Positions 1-9,322 are shown, counted from the stretch's first letter. The stretch: DNA of 64,000 nucleotides from Betaproteobacteria bacterium (GCA_016720925.1 JADKJR010000021.1:1-64000), one strand, 5' to 3'. Translations and numbers: made by a program. Notes: generated by a model from the letters alone, not told the origin.

Positions 1-2
1 TT

Positions 3-413
3 CAATCGCGAGTACGTGAGGTGTCAGCCCGCACGCCGCGTGCAAATCTCATGGTTGATGCGAAATACTCAGAAAGTAGCGTCGAGGCGGCACTGCTGGC
101 AACGGTTGCGCTGCCTGCGGATCGCGTCGATGCAGTGGTATTCCTCGGTGTCACAGAAGATAAGCTGACCAGCCCCGTCTCGGCGGGTGAAAACAAGGGC
201 GTACTTCTGAAGCACGACCACGTGGTGCGCGCCTTGATTGGTCCACTTGCGGTCGACGCAAAAGACCGGGCGCAGGGCAATTTTCCGGTCCGGCGAATTC
301 TTGCGCTCGCGCCGGACTGGAAACGCAGCGATTTATCGATCGTCGCTTTTGTGCAAAATTCACGTACTGGAGAAATCCTGCAAGCGTTGAGCACGCCGCT
401 CTGCCGCGGCTGA
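3..413 (+). CDS. DUF1223 family protein, C-terminal part (5' end outside window)
   Basis: The frame is open to the left edge of the window, so only the C-terminal part is present. It carries hallmarks of the DUF1223 family of secreted thioredoxin-fold-like proteins: a GENKGVLLKHDHVVRAL block (about residues 50-65 of the visible part) and the closing segment FVQNSRTGEILQALSTPLC. DUF1223 proteins are usually about 220-260 aa with a signal peptide, so roughly half is missing. Their biochemical function is not established. The GTG at 21 could be read as a start, but the family alignment continues upstream of it, so I treat the gene as partial. About 150 bp without a gene separate it from the next one. 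Confidence 0.75.
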   Translation, partial: QSRVREVSARTPRANLMVDAKYSESSVEAALLATVALPADRVDAVVFLGVTEDKLTSPVSAGENKGVLLKHDHVVRALIGPLAVDAKDRAQGNFPVRRILALAPDWKRSDLSIVAFVQNSRTGEILQALSTPLCRG

Positions 414-562
414 TCGCGGTTTCGCGCCGGCGGCCTTGAAGCTCGCAAGCAGATGATTTGCCGTCGCCACGTGTTCAATTCGCCAGTGCGAATTTATTAC
501 ACGCGAATGAGCGCAAAAATTGGGTATGATTCGCGTGCCCAATTGCCAATGTATTGTGAGCC

Positions 563-1006
563 ATGATCCTTCCCGAACCCTTTAGTGTCGAAATTTGCGA
601 TTGGTCGCAACATCAGGCTGCGCTTGCAGAAGTACGTCATGCCGTCTTCGTGGAAGAGCAGAAAGTTCCGCGGGAAATCGAGCTAGATGAACTGGATGCA
701 ATGTCCGTGCATGCCATCGCGCGGGACGCGGGTGGAAATGTCATTGGCACAGGCCGGCTGATTTTGCCGTCGCCACTGCCACGGATCGGTCGCATGGCGG
801 TATTGAAGCCTTGGCGGCGCGCTGGCGTCGGCGCGGCCATCCTGCGGATGCTGTGCCGCGATGCAAAGCTGCGTGGATATTCCGAAGTCACGCTGAATGC
901 GCAGACGCACGCCACACCGTTTTACTTCAAACACGGATTTCTTTCGCACGGTCCGGAATTTGTTGAGGCGGGCATTCCACATCAGGAAATGCGCAAGAAG
1001 ATCTAG
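563..1006 (+). CDS. GNAT family N-acetyltransferase
   Basis: This 147-aa single-domain protein has the Gcn5-related acetyltransferase fold. An N-terminal segment is typical of the ElaA/YjcF-like subgroup (RHAVFVEEQKVPREIELDELD, residues about 26-46). The acetyl-CoA binding motif A follows (RIGRMAVLKPWRRAGVGAAIL, about 74-94), and a C-terminal FYFKHGF motif lies near residue 120. It should transfer an acetyl group from acetyl-CoA to an unknown small amine. The ATG at 563 fits the family's start. Its stop codon TAG (1004-1006) is also the first three bases of the fold-back element that follows. The substrate cannot be predicted. Confidence 0.88.
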   Translation: MILPEPFSVEICDWSQHQAALAEVRHAVFVEEQKVPREIELDELDAMSVHAIARDAGGNVIGTGRLILPSPLPRIGRMAVLKPWRRAGVGAAILRMLCRDAKLRGYSEVTLNAQTHATPFYFKHGFLSHGPEFVEAGIPHQEMRKKI

Positions 1007-1169
1007 CAGCCTGTCGGACTTAGAGAATCGACGCGAAAAATGATTTGGGCGAGGGAAAATTTCTACGCTTTTCAAGCCAATGGTTGTTCCATTGGCGCCG
1101 AAAGGCGGGGAAATTTGCGCCGGCCACATCATTTTGCAGCCGATTCCATCTAAGTCCGACGGGCTGCTA
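1004..1169. mobile_element. 166-bp fold-back (MITE-like) palindromic element between convergent genes
   Basis: The two ends are inverted copies of TAGCAGCCYGTCGGACTTAG. The similarity continues inward (GAATCG, then AAAATGAT..GG, then AAATTTC), down to a centre formed by CCAATGG-ttgtt-CCATTGG near 1078-1095. The whole element can therefore fold into one long imperfect hairpin. Both outer edges read CTAG. The terminal TAG on the left is the stop codon of the GNAT gene, and the terminal TAG on the right is the stop codon of ygfZ. No transposase is encoded. This is the structure expected of a miniature inverted-repeat element mobilised in trans; the mobilising family is not identified. Confidence 0.75.
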
Positions 1170-2204
1170 GGCCAACTCAGGCACCAGATAGGGCAGTGGC
1201 TTTACCACAAGCTTGGGACCGTCGAGAGCCCCCAGCGCAAGCGAACCACCTTTGATGGCCTCGATCTGCGCGACGACCAGTGCATCGAATCCACCGCCCG
1301 GCGCGGGCGCGGCATTTGCGATCATGCCCGCCGCCTGATCGGCAAACTCCTGCGAATAAACGGAATCGCCCGGTTTCGGAACTGCCGTCGTCGAATGAAC
1401 CCAGGCCATGCGACGTTTCAGTATGCCCCGGTACTGCGTGCGTGCAACGATTTCCTGGCCGGGATAACAGCCCTTTTTGAAACTGACGCCGCCGACCAAT
1501 TCAAAGTTCGCCATCTGCGGGACAAATTGGTCCTGTGTGCTTGGCAGTACCGTGAGAATACCCTCGCGAATCTTGAGGTCATCCCAGACTGACGCACCGA
1601 CGCGCATTGCCTGACGCGATAGCTCACGCCACCATGCAATCGCATTGTCCGCGCTCGCAATGATTTCGAATCGATTGGCCGACAGTCGCACAATCCTTCC
1701 GCCGTCGACATGCAATGTGCTCATCGAGGGTTCTGGAACCTGGCCGGTGATGGCCCTGACCATTGATTCGGCGTCCGCGCCGGCGATTCCAAAACGTACC
1801 CAGTTTGCACTCTCATCGCTAAGCGTGACCTTCGAGCGCAGTACAAACATCTGCATGCGCTTCTGTATGACGGGCTGCAATGAGCGCGGCAGTTGCAGGA
1901 AATATCCTTGCTTGCCTTTCCAGACAAGGAAAGTTGCCAGCAGCCTGCCTTTGGGTGAGCACCAGCCATTCCACTGGGCCACGCCATCGGCAAGTGTCAG
2001 CACATCGTTGCAGAACTGGGCCTGCAAATATGAAGCGGCGTCATCGCCGCTCACGAGGATCAGGCCATCGTGCGACAGATCGCATAGGACGGCTCGACTA
2101 TTGATGGCCGACGACTCACGCGTCGGGTCCCCAAAATCAGCGATCCGCCCATCGGCAAAACGTGCACCTTGGTCAGTGAGTTCGGAAATCCAGCGCTCGC
2201 TCAT
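1167..2204 (-). CDS. ygfZ: Folate-binding protein YgfZ (GcvT-like Fe-S cluster maintenance protein)
   Basis: The 345-aa product has the GcvT-like fold and the YgfZ signature KGCYPGQE at residues 244-251, including the conserved cysteine C246. In E. coli YgfZ binds tetrahydrofolate and supports maturation or repair of certain Fe-S enzymes such as MiaB. The ATG at 2204 is followed by an N-terminus matching the family. It is divergent from the ygfX-like gene (96 bp apart), as ygfZ and the sdhE-ygfX pair are in E. coli, which supports both assignments. Its stop codon lies inside the end of the fold-back element. Confidence 0.93.
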   Translation of the reverse strand: MSERWISELTDQGARFADGRIADFGDPTRESSAINSRAVLCDLSHDGLILVSGDDAASYLQAQFCNDVLTLADGVAQWNGWCSPKGRLLATFLVWKGKQGYFLQLPRSLQPVIQKRMQMFVLRSKVTLSDESANWVRFGIAGADAESMVRAITGQVPEPSMSTLHVDGGRIVRLSANRFEIIASADNAIAWWRELSRQAMRVGASVWDDLKIREGILTVLPSTQDQFVPQMANFELVGGVSFKKGCYPGQEIVARTQYRGILKRRMAWVHSTTAVPKPGDSVYSQEFADQAAGMIANAAPAPGGGFDALVVAQIEAIKGGSLALGALDGPKLVVKPLPYLVPELA

Positions 2205-2299
2205 GGGACACTATTCTCGGTTACGATTCGGCAGGCAAGCAGTTATATGTCGCCAACAGGCATCCAGCGCCACATTGGCCCCATTGTAGATTTATTCAT

Positions 2300-2857
2300 A
2301 TGTCCGAAGTTCAAGCCCCTGAAAACAAATCCTTCGATCCGCGCTGGATTACGTTGCGGGTTTCACGTATCAATCTCGGCATCACCATCTTCGGTGCACT
2401 GCTGGCGTTCCCCGTGATGATGCTGATCGGCGGAATGGATGTGTGGATCCGCATGTCGCTGCTGGCAGGGTTTGTGGCGTCCATGGCGTGGGACTTGCAG
2501 CTGATATTGCTCAAAGGAAGGGATTCGGTCGGCGCATTCTACTTGTTTGACCTGGATCCCGTTTCACCGTTGGCGGCGCCCGATCCATCGGGCATGAAGA
2601 AGAAAGTTCGCGCGGACTCGCCCCGGCTGGGGATACGCATCCGCTTTGCGAATGCAGCGAATCATCCCGCATCCAGCGAGCAAAATGGCCTTGTACTGAC
2701 AAGGGCATTTGTATCGCCCTGGTTCACGGCATTGCGTTATCACCTGCCCGGAGATGCCGCCTGGCGGCGCTGGTGGCCGCGTGTCATACCGCTTTGGGCG
2801 GATAGCCTCGATGCGGGTGATTTTCGCGGGATTCGCGTGGCCCTCAAGTGGAAGTAG
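2300..2857 (+). CDS. YgfX/CptA-like inner membrane protein
   Basis: The 185-aa product has two membrane segments (about residues 27-43 and 50-65). Its closing block RRWWPRVIPLWADSLDAGDFRGIRVALKW is typical of YgfX-like proteins in beta- and gammaproteobacteria (W-x-D-S-L-D-x-x-x-F-R-x-L-R pattern). E. coli YgfX (CptA) pairs with SdhE and has been reported to affect cytoskeletal proteins; that role is not transferable with confidence. It is longer than E. coli YgfX (135 aa). No sdhE gene lies beside it, although the divergent ygfZ neighbour is preserved. Function is inferred from family and context. Confidence 0.62.
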   Translation: MSEVQAPENKSFDPRWITLRVSRINLGITIFGALLAFPVMMLIGGMDVWIRMSLLAGFVASMAWDLQLILLKGRDSVGAFYLFDLDPVSPLAAPDPSGMKKKVRADSPRLGIRIRFANAANHPASSEQNGLVLTRAFVSPWFTALRYHLPGDAAWRRWWPRVIPLWADSLDAGDFRGIRVALKWK

Positions 2858-2932
2858 TCCACGCAGTGCCAAATCGACGCATCTAGCACGGCACGGCACG
2901 GCAAGGACGGTAAGAGACGGGATGGCCTCCGG

Positions 2933-2938
2933 TATAAT
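2933..2938 (+). promoter_or_regulatory. Probable -10 box of the purL promoter
   Basis: A perfect TATAAT lies 39 bp before the purL ATG. The sequence 17 bp upstream (GTAAGA) is a poor -35 match, so the promoter may depend on an activator or be weak. The stretch contains no other candidate. Confidence 0.45.
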
Positions 2939-2976
2939 TTCACCTCCGGTACCACCTTTTCTTCCCGGCCCTGCCA

Positions 2977-5900
2977 ATGAATTCCCCTCAAGTTGTTCCG
3001 CCCGTAGCGCCCCCTGTTTTGGTGCTGCGCGGCTCGCCGGCGCTATCGGCATTTCGTCTCGATAAACTTCGGCAAATGCTGATGCAAGCGCATCCGGCGA
3101 TCCGGTCGATCGACAGTGCATTCGTGCATTTTGTCCACGCGACGCGAACGCTCGACGAACGCGAATCCTCGATCCTGCATAAGTTGTTGACCTACGGCGG
3201 CCCCGCATCCCCCGCGCACGAGGGGGAGAGTTTTCTCGTGATTCCACGCGTTGGCACGATCTCGCCCTGGGCATCGAAAGCGACCAATATCGCTCGCAAT
3301 TGCGGACTGGATAGCGTGCATCGGATCGAGCGCGGCGCGTTGTTCACCGTGAAATGCGAAGGCGCCGTGTCCGCAAATATTCGCGATGCCGTCGCCGGCG
3401 CAATTCATGACCCCATGACGGAGACCGTGCGCTTTTCGCTTGACGATGCGGCTGAACTATTTGTCGAACAGGCGCCGGTGCCGTTGGCGCACGTGCCCCT
3501 GATGGCGGACGGCAAGCAGGCATTGAGCCGCGCGAACATCGACATGGGACTCGCCATGGCGGCCGACGAGATTGACTATCTCCACGACTACTATCAACGC
3601 ATCAAGCGCGACCCGACCGATGTTGAATTGATGATGTTCGCGCAGGCGAATTCCGAGCACTGCCGTCACAAGATTTTCAATGCCTCCTGGACCATCGACG
3701 GCGAAGCGAAGGACAAAAGCCTGTTTGCAATGATACGAAACACGCATCAGCTGGCGCCGCGCGGGACGATCGTCGCGTATTCGGACAATTCGGCGATCAT
3801 GCAGGGTGCAACCATTGAACGTTTCTATCCGGACGGAGATGGGAGCTTTGGTTTTCACAAAGATGAAACCCATATCCTGATGAAGGTGGAAACGCACAAT
3901 CACCCGACCGCCATTGCACCGTGGCCGGGTGCGGCGACCGGTTCCGGCGGCGAGATTCGCGACGAAGGTGCGACCGGCGTTGGTGCGAAGCCCAAAGCCG
4001 GGCTCACCGGGTTCTCGGTATCAAACCTGAACATCCCCGGGCATCGCCAGCCTTGGGAAAATCCATACGGAAAGCCCGCGCGTATTGCCTCCGCGTTGAC
4101 GATCATGATCGAGGGGCCGATAGGCGGCGCCGCCTTCAACAATGAATTCGGCCGCATCAATCTCACCGGTTACTTCCGCACCTACGAGCAATGGGCCGAT
4201 GGCGTGGTGCGTGGATATCACAAACCCATCATGATCGCCGGCGGCCTGGGAAATATTTCCAGCCGTCACACTCACAAGAAACCGCTGGTGCCGGGTACGC
4301 TGCTGATTCAACTCGGTGGTCCCGGCATGCGCATTGGCCTCGGTGGTGGCGCGGCATCGTCGATGACTTCGGGCACCAATACGGAAGCGCTGGATTTTGA
4401 TTCGGTGCAGCGTGCCAACGCGGAAATGCAGCGCCGTTGCCAGGAAGTAATCGATGCCTGCTGGCAAATGCAGGATGCCAATCCAATCTTGAGTCTCCAC
4501 GATGTCGGTGCGGGAGGTATCTCCAACGCCTTGCCTGAACTCGCGCATGGCGGTGGTGCTGGCGCACGGTTTGATTTACGCGCGGTGCCGTCAGAAGAAC
4601 CGGGTATGAGCCCGCGGGAAATCTGGAGCAACGAGTCGCAGGAGCGTTATGTGCTGGCCATCGCGCCGCAATCGCTGGATCGGTTCCGGCAGATCTGCGA
4701 GCGCGAGCGTTGCCCGTTTGCAGTGTTGGGTACCGCGACCGAGGCGCAGCAACTCGTGGTTGTTGATCCCCTGTTCGGAAACAATGCGGTTGATATGGAC
4801 ATGGATGTGCTGCTTGGCAAGCCGCCGCGCATGCATCGGGACGTTGTGTCGGTAGCGGTGACACTACCTGCATTGAATACGGCCGATATGGAATTGAAGG
4901 ACGCCACCTATCGCGTATTGCGGCTGCCGGCCGTGGCGGACAAATCATTCCTGATCACGATTGGCGATCGATCCGTTGGCGGGCTGACGGTACGCGACCA
5001 GTTCGTTGGTCCCTGGCAGGTGCCGGTTGCCGATTGCGCGGTCACGCTGATGGGTTATCACACGCTGCAAGGCGAGGCGATGGCGGTGGGGGAACGCGCG
5101 CCGGTCGCGATTATCGATGCGCCCGCGTCAGGCCGCATGGCGGTCGGCGAGGCCATCACCAACATCGCAGCAGCGGATGTGGCAGCGATCAGCGATATCA
5201 AACTGTCGGCAAACTGGATGGCGGCGGCAGGTTTTCCAGGTGAAGATGCGCGCTTGTTCGAGACAGTGAAAGCGGTGGGCATGGAATTGTGCCCCGCGCT
5301 GGGCATGTCCATTCCGGTCGGCAAGGATTCCTTGTCGATGAAAACGGTGTGGGACGACGGGGCCGAAAAGAAGCAGGTCGTCGCGCCGGTTTCTCTTGTG
5401 ATTACCGCATTTGCGCATGTGGCGGATGCCGGGAAGACACTGTCACCGGTACTCGATCGCGGTGCCGGTGATACCGAGTTGGTGCTGATCGATCTCGGGG
5501 CAGGCAGGAACCGGCTGGGCGCATCGGCACTCGCACAGGTATACGGACAGGTGGGCAACGCAGCTCCCGACCTGGACGACCCCGCGCAACTCAGACATTT
5601 TTTTGCCGCGATACGGCTGCTTACGCGCGGGCACAAAATCCTCGCCTACCACGACCGTTCGGATGGCGGACTGCTCGTGACACTTGCCGAGTTGATGTTT
5701 GCGTCGCGCTGCGGGCTGACCATCAATCTGGATGCGCTCACCTATTCTGAACGCGAAGCGGATGTCGACGATTACGACGTCAGCAGCACCGCGACGAAAC
5801 TCGGCGAAAGCGAAGCGGTTCTGGCCGCGCTGTTCAACGAAGAACTCGGCGCGGTAATACAGATTCGCAAGGCAGATCGTGCGGTGGTGATGCAGGTACT

Positions 5901-6978
5901 GCGCGGCGCAGGGCTCGCCACATGCAGTCATGTCATCGGCCATCCCAACGACAGCGATGAACTGAGGGTGATTCGCGCCACGCGGTCGCTGCTGTGCGAA
6001 AAACGCGTTGACCTGCAGTCGGCCTGGAGTGAGACGAGCTTTCTGATTCAGTCGCTGCGTGACAATCCCGTTACCGCGAAACAGGAATTCGAGCGGCTGC
6101 AGGACGCGACCGATCCGGGGCTTAACGCCAAGGTCAGCTTCGATCCTGCTGAAAACGTCGCGGCGCCATTTATCGGTGTGGCGGCAGCACCGAGGATTGC
6201 AATTCTCCGAGAGCAGGGTGTCAACGGTCAGGTGGAAATGGCGCATGCCTTTACCCGTGCCGGATTCGATGCCATCGACGTGCACATGAGCGACATCATC
6301 AGTGGCCGGATATCGCTGGCCGATTTCAAGGGCTTCGCCGCCTGCGGGGGTTTTTCCTACGGTGACGTACTCGGCGCGGGCGAGGGCTGGGCGAAATCTG
6401 TCTTGTTCAATCCGCGTGCACGCGACGAGTTCGGGGCTTTCTTTCAGCGTAGCGATTCTTTCGCGCTCGGTGTGTGCAATGGCTGCCAGATGATGTCCAA
6501 CCTGCACGAAATCATTCCGGGCGCGGAAAACTGGCCGCATCTTGAACGCAACGGCAGCGAACAATATGAAGCGCGCACCGTGCTTGTCGAGGTCCGTGAA
6601 TCTCCGTCTATCCTGTTTGCCGGCATGAGCGGCTCGCGACTGCCGGTGGCAACCGCGCACGGCGAAGGCCGCGCAGTGTTTCGTGATGCCGCGCAGCAAG
6701 ATGCCGTTCGCTGGCTGTGCGCGGCGCAGTTCGTCGACAATCAGGGCCGCGCGACTGAACAATTCCCGGCCAATCCCAACGGATCACCACTGGGCATGAC
6801 CGCCTTTACGACGCCGGATGGGCGCTTTACGATCATGATGCCGCACCCGGAGCGGGTCGCGCTGAATGTGAATCTGTCGTGGCGACCGGTCGATTGGCCG
6901 GTGGCTGATGTGGATGGAAAGCCGGCGTTCAGCCCGTGGATGCGCATGTTTCAAAATGCCAGGCGTTGGGTCGGTTGA
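2977..6978 (+). CDS. purL: Phosphoribosylformylglycinamidine synthase (FGAM synthetase, large type)
   Basis: The 1333-aa product has the length of the single-chain PurL of proteobacteria. It converts FGAR, glutamine and ATP to FGAM, the fourth step of purine synthesis. Visible landmarks are the N-terminal PurS-like region, the FGAM synthetase core with MMFAQANSEHCRHKIF near residue 215 and HDVGAGGISNALPE near 508, and a C-terminal class I glutaminase. The glutaminase has nucleophile C1167 (GVCNGCQM) and the H1290/E1292 pair (MMPHPERVALN). Start ATG 2977 is the first good start after a TATAAT box. It stands alone, followed by a convergent decarboxylase gene. Confidence 0.98.
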   Translation: MNSPQVVPPVAPPVLVLRGSPALSAFRLDKLRQMLMQAHPAIRSIDSAFVHFVHATRTLDERESSILHKLLTYGGPASPAHEGESFLVIPRVGTISPWASKATNIARNCGLDSVHRIERGALFTVKCEGAVSANIRDAVAGAIHDPMTETVRFSLDDAAELFVEQAPVPLAHVPLMADGKQALSRANIDMGLAMAADEIDYLHDYYQRIKRDPTDVELMMFAQANSEHCRHKIFNASWTIDGEAKDKSLFAMIRNTHQLAPRGTIVAYSDNSAIMQGATIERFYPDGDGSFGFHKDETHILMKVETHNHPTAIAPWPGAATGSGGEIRDEGATGVGAKPKAGLTGFSVSNLNIPGHRQPWENPYGKPARIASALTIMIEGPIGGAAFNNEFGRINLTGYFRTYEQWADGVVRGYHKPIMIAGGLGNISSRHTHKKPLVPGTLLIQLGGPGMRIGLGGGAASSMTSGTNTEALDFDSVQRANAEMQRRCQEVIDACWQMQDANPILSLHDVGAGGISNALPELAHGGGAGARFDLRAVPSEEPGMSPREIWSNESQERYVLAIAPQSLDRFRQICERERCPFAVLGTATEAQQLVVVDPLFGNNAVDMDMDVLLGKPPRMHRDVVSVAVTLPALNTADMELKDATYRVLRLPAVADKSFLITIGDRSVGGLTVRDQFVGPWQVPVADCAVTLMGYHTLQGEAMAVGERAPVAIIDAPASGRMAVGEAITNIAAADVAAISDIKLSANWMAAAGFPGEDARLFETVKAVGMELCPALGMSIPVGKDSLSMKTVWDDGAEKKQVVAPVSLVITAFAHVADAGKTLSPVLDRGAGDTELVLIDLGAGRNRLGASALAQVYGQVGNAAPDLDDPAQLRHFFAAIRLLTRGHKILAYHDRSDGGLLVTLAELMFASRCGLTINLDALTYSEREADVDDYDVSSTATKLGESEAVLAALFNEELGAVIQIRKADRAVVMQVLRGAGLATCSHVIGHPNDSDELRVIRATRSLLCEKRVDLQSAWSETSFLIQSLRDNPVTAKQEFERLQDATDPGLNAKVSFDPAENVAAPFIGVAAAPRIAILREQGVNGQVEMAHAFTRAGFDAIDVHMSDIISGRISLADFKGFAACGGFSYGDVLGAGEGWAKSVLFNPRARDEFGAFFQRSDSFALGVCNGCQMMSNLHEIIPGAENWPHLERNGSEQYEARTVLVEVRESPSILFAGMSGSRLPVATAHGEGRAVFRDAAQQDAVRWLCAAQFVDNQGRATEQFPANPNGSPLGMTAFTTPDGRFTIMMPHPERVALNVNLSWRPVDWPVADVDGKPAFSPWMRMFQNARRWVG

Positions 6979-6987
6979 CCTGCTTGA

Positions 6988-7061
6988 CGGCAAACACTAG
7001 CGCTGGTGCGGCTTCCGCGCATAAAATGCCATGAAAGCCGCACCAGTGCTAGGGTTTGCCG
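6988..7061 (+). repeat. Dispersed ~70-bp palindromic repeat, copy 1
   Basis: Arms CGGCAAACACTAGCGCTGGT and ACCAGTGCTAGGGTTTGCCG pair almost perfectly around an asymmetric centre containing TGAAAGCCGC. It sits 10 bp after the purL stop and 8 bp from the stop of the convergent decarboxylase gene, filling that junction. It belongs to the nine-copy family of this window (arms approximately AAACTCAAGCGCTGGCG and CGCCAGTGCTTGAGTTT). Confidence 0.85.
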
Positions 7062-7069
7062 ACCCGAAA

Positions 7070-8722
7070 TCAGCGCAGCGGTGACTTTTCCGCTGACACT
7101 CGTCTTACACCCGCGACATAGCGTTTGAGTGTCGACGAGAGTTCGCCCGACGGAATCATGGCTTCAATCAACTGAAATTTTCCGCGTGTGGCAACGGCCT
7201 GCGCGAGTGCATCGGCAAGCTCCGCACGGGTACGGGCACGCATGCCATCGCCGCCCATGCCTGCCGCCATGCTGGCGAAATTCCATTCACCGAGATGATT
7301 GAAAGCAGACTCCGGCTGGAAACTTTGCAGCATGCCCCAGCCAGCGTTGTTGAATACCACCACGATTGGATCCCAGCCGTATCGAGGACAATTGCCCAGT
7401 TCCCAGCCAGTCATCTGGAATGCCCCATCGCCGACCAGAATCAGTGCGCGTCGGCCGCTGGCGGCCTGCAATCCCAGCCCGGCGGGAACGCCGAAGCCCA
7501 TGGTGGCGTAATAGCCGGGGGCTACACGATGTGTGTGATCGATATCCATGGACGTGAACAGACAGTCGCCGACGTCCACGGCGAGCGGCATGCGGCCATG
7601 CCGGGCCATGAGATCGTTGATGGCGCGCGCGATGTCATCCGGCGCGATGGTGTGGTCATCGGCGACCAGGCCGGCGGGGCAGGGCACAGGTTGTGTGCAC
7701 GCCTTGTCGCTGGCGTAGGCAGGCGTCCACTTGATTGCCGTGCGTTCAAGGAGCGCGGCGATCAGTGCCGCAAGCGGAATATCTGAATACGTGTGGTATC
7801 CGAGCGTGACTTCGCGATCATTCGCGTGAATGGTGTGGCGCAAATCAATTTGCCGCTGTGAAATTCCAAAGTTAGTGTCGGAGAGAATGACGCCGAGCAG
7901 AAATAACGCGTCGGCGTTCTCAACCAGTTCCGTCACCTCGGGTCGCCCCGCCATGCCCAGATAGGCGCCCAGCGCGGGATTCGCCGATTCAGCAAGCAAC
8001 CCACAGCCCATGAAACTGGTCACCACCGGGATGCGCAGACGTGCCGCCAGTTTGGCAACGGCTTCTTCCTGACCGAAGCGTCGCACTTCAACACCGACCA
8101 TCAAAACAGGCTGGCTTGCGCGAGACAGGCGTTCGAGGATCTCAGTGACGCATGCGGTGAGTGCATCCGTATCAATCGGTGCGGGAACGTCTGGTGTAAC
8201 GGGCGCGCATGGCACGTTTGGCATGTCGCGCGGCACCTCGATATAGACTGGTCGCGTCTCGCGGATGCAACTTGCCAGCACGCGTGCGATGGCGCCGGGC
8301 GCGCGGGCGGCATCGTCCAGGCGAGTCTGGTCGCAAGTAATCTCGCGGTAGATTTGCAGCTGCGAGTCCAACCGTTTTGCCTGGTGGTGCAGCAGCCATC
8401 CGCTGCCGGATTCACCTCGCCCGGGACCTCCCGAGATCACCACCAGCGGTGATTTTTCGGCGTACGCACCGGCCACGGCATTCACCATGTTCAGTGCGCC
8501 AGCGCCGTAAGTGACGACCGCCACGCCGGGCGCGCCGGAGATCCGCGCGGCCGCATCGGCGGCGAACCCGACTGCAGGTTCATGACTGAGCGTGTAGAGC
8601 GGCAGGATTGCGGATTCCTCGATTACCTTGAAAAACGGCAAAACGAAATCACCAGGGATTCCGAAGATCTGGCGTGCGCCGTGGGCCTTGAGCGCGATGA
8701 GGAGTGATTCCGCAAGATTCAT
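7070..8722 (-). CDS. Thiamine pyrophosphate-dependent alpha-keto acid decarboxylase (indole-/phenylpyruvate decarboxylase-like)
   Basis: The 550-aa product has the full three-domain architecture of TPP decarboxylases. The N-terminal PYR domain has the catalytic glutamate E48 (TLSHEPAVGFAADA). A central NAD/FAD-fold domain follows. The C-terminal PP domain has the cofactor motif GDGAFQMTGWELGN at 431-444, ending in the metal-binding asparagine near 458. The GDG..QMT..ELGN block resembles Azospirillum IpdC/PpdC-type enzymes, which decarboxylate phenylpyruvate or indolepyruvate to the aldehyde. Substrate choice cannot be read from sequence; another 2-keto acid is possible. The ATG at 8722 begins at the family N-terminus but has no good ribosome binding site. 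Confidence 0.82.
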   Translation of the reverse strand: MNLAESLLIALKAHGARQIFGIPGDFVLPFFKVIEESAILPLYTLSHEPAVGFAADAAARISGAPGVAVVTYGAGALNMVNAVAGAYAEKSPLVVISGGPGRGESGSGWLLHHQAKRLDSQLQIYREITCDQTRLDDAARAPGAIARVLASCIRETRPVYIEVPRDMPNVPCAPVTPDVPAPIDTDALTACVTEILERLSRASQPVLMVGVEVRRFGQEEAVAKLAARLRIPVVTSFMGCGLLAESANPALGAYLGMAGRPEVTELVENADALFLLGVILSDTNFGISQRQIDLRHTIHANDREVTLGYHTYSDIPLAALIAALLERTAIKWTPAYASDKACTQPVPCPAGLVADDHTIAPDDIARAINDLMARHGRMPLAVDVGDCLFTSMDIDHTHRVAPGYYATMGFGVPAGLGLQAASGRRALILVGDGAFQMTGWELGNCPRYGWDPIVVVFNNAGWGMLQSFQPESAFNHLGEWNFASMAAGMGGDGMRARTRAELADALAQAVATRGKFQLIEAMIPSGELSSTLKRYVAGVRRVSAEKSPLR

Positions 8723-8854
8723 GGCGGGCCAGCGTCGAGTTTGGGTTCGTCCATTGTCCAGTCCCGGAATCGTCCTGCTTTGTTCCAGATCAACGGAGCG
8801 AACAGGTGCACATTATTCTTGGCGCGCGTATCCGCATTGGGCATGCTGTTGCGA

Positions 8855-9232
8855 CTAGCTTTCGAAGCGTGCTCCGAAGGCTTCGGCATACGCGCTCTCG
8901 CCATACTCGAAATGCGCATCGGGCGTCTCACCGAGGTAGGTGGCTTCCACCGTGACCTTGACGTATCGATCAAGCTTTTGCCAGATCGCATAGGTCAAAG
9001 TACGCGCAATATCCGCGGGGCGCTCGCCGGCGCGGATCTCGTGCTCGGCGGAAAGTGTAATGGCCATCGCATCGCCAACGCGGGCGCGTTCCACTTCCTG
9101 GGGTTTCGCCCAATTGGCCGTGAATGCCTCGACCACCGACGGTACTTCGCGCGGCAGCAATGGCGATGCACTCAGATCGAGTCGATAGAGGTTGCCGGCT
9201 TTGGCGAATTGCACGTGGACGGGAGTATTCAT
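8855..9232 (-). CDS. Conserved hypothetical protein, 125 aa
   Basis: I do not recognise this small soluble protein. It starts with ATG 9232, has balanced composition, no signal peptide and no cysteine, and a plausible alpha/beta pattern (VHVQFAKAGNLYRLDL at the start, KVTVEATYL late). It lies upstream of and co-oriented with the decarboxylase gene, 132 bp away, and could share a transcript with it. The 132-bp gap holds no convincing gene. An antisense or alternative frame is less protein-like. Function unknown. Confidence 0.6.
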   Translation of the reverse strand: MNTPVHVQFAKAGNLYRLDLSASPLLPREVPSVVEAFTANWAKPQEVERARVGDAMAITLSAEHEIRAGERPADIARTLTYAIWQKLDRYVKVTVEATYLGETPDAHFEYGESAYAEAFGARFES

Positions 9233-9322
9233 GAGTTTACGTTAATGGAACTTTTGCCATGGCGCAATGCTAGGCAAAGACGAAAGTTTGGATTAGCATC
9301 ATTGACTCCCGACTGGGGAACG

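Noticed and set aside
5443..6762. Long open frame (439 codons) antisense to purL
   Set aside because: It lies wholly inside the conserved purL coding sequence, has no family resemblance, and is explained by high G+C.
8719..8854. A frame reading VHLFAPLIWNKAGRFRDW that ends exactly at the decarboxylase ATG
   Set aside because: It could be the frameshifted tail of the 125-aa gene, but its upstream part is a clear shadow of that gene and I see no homology to support a frameshift.
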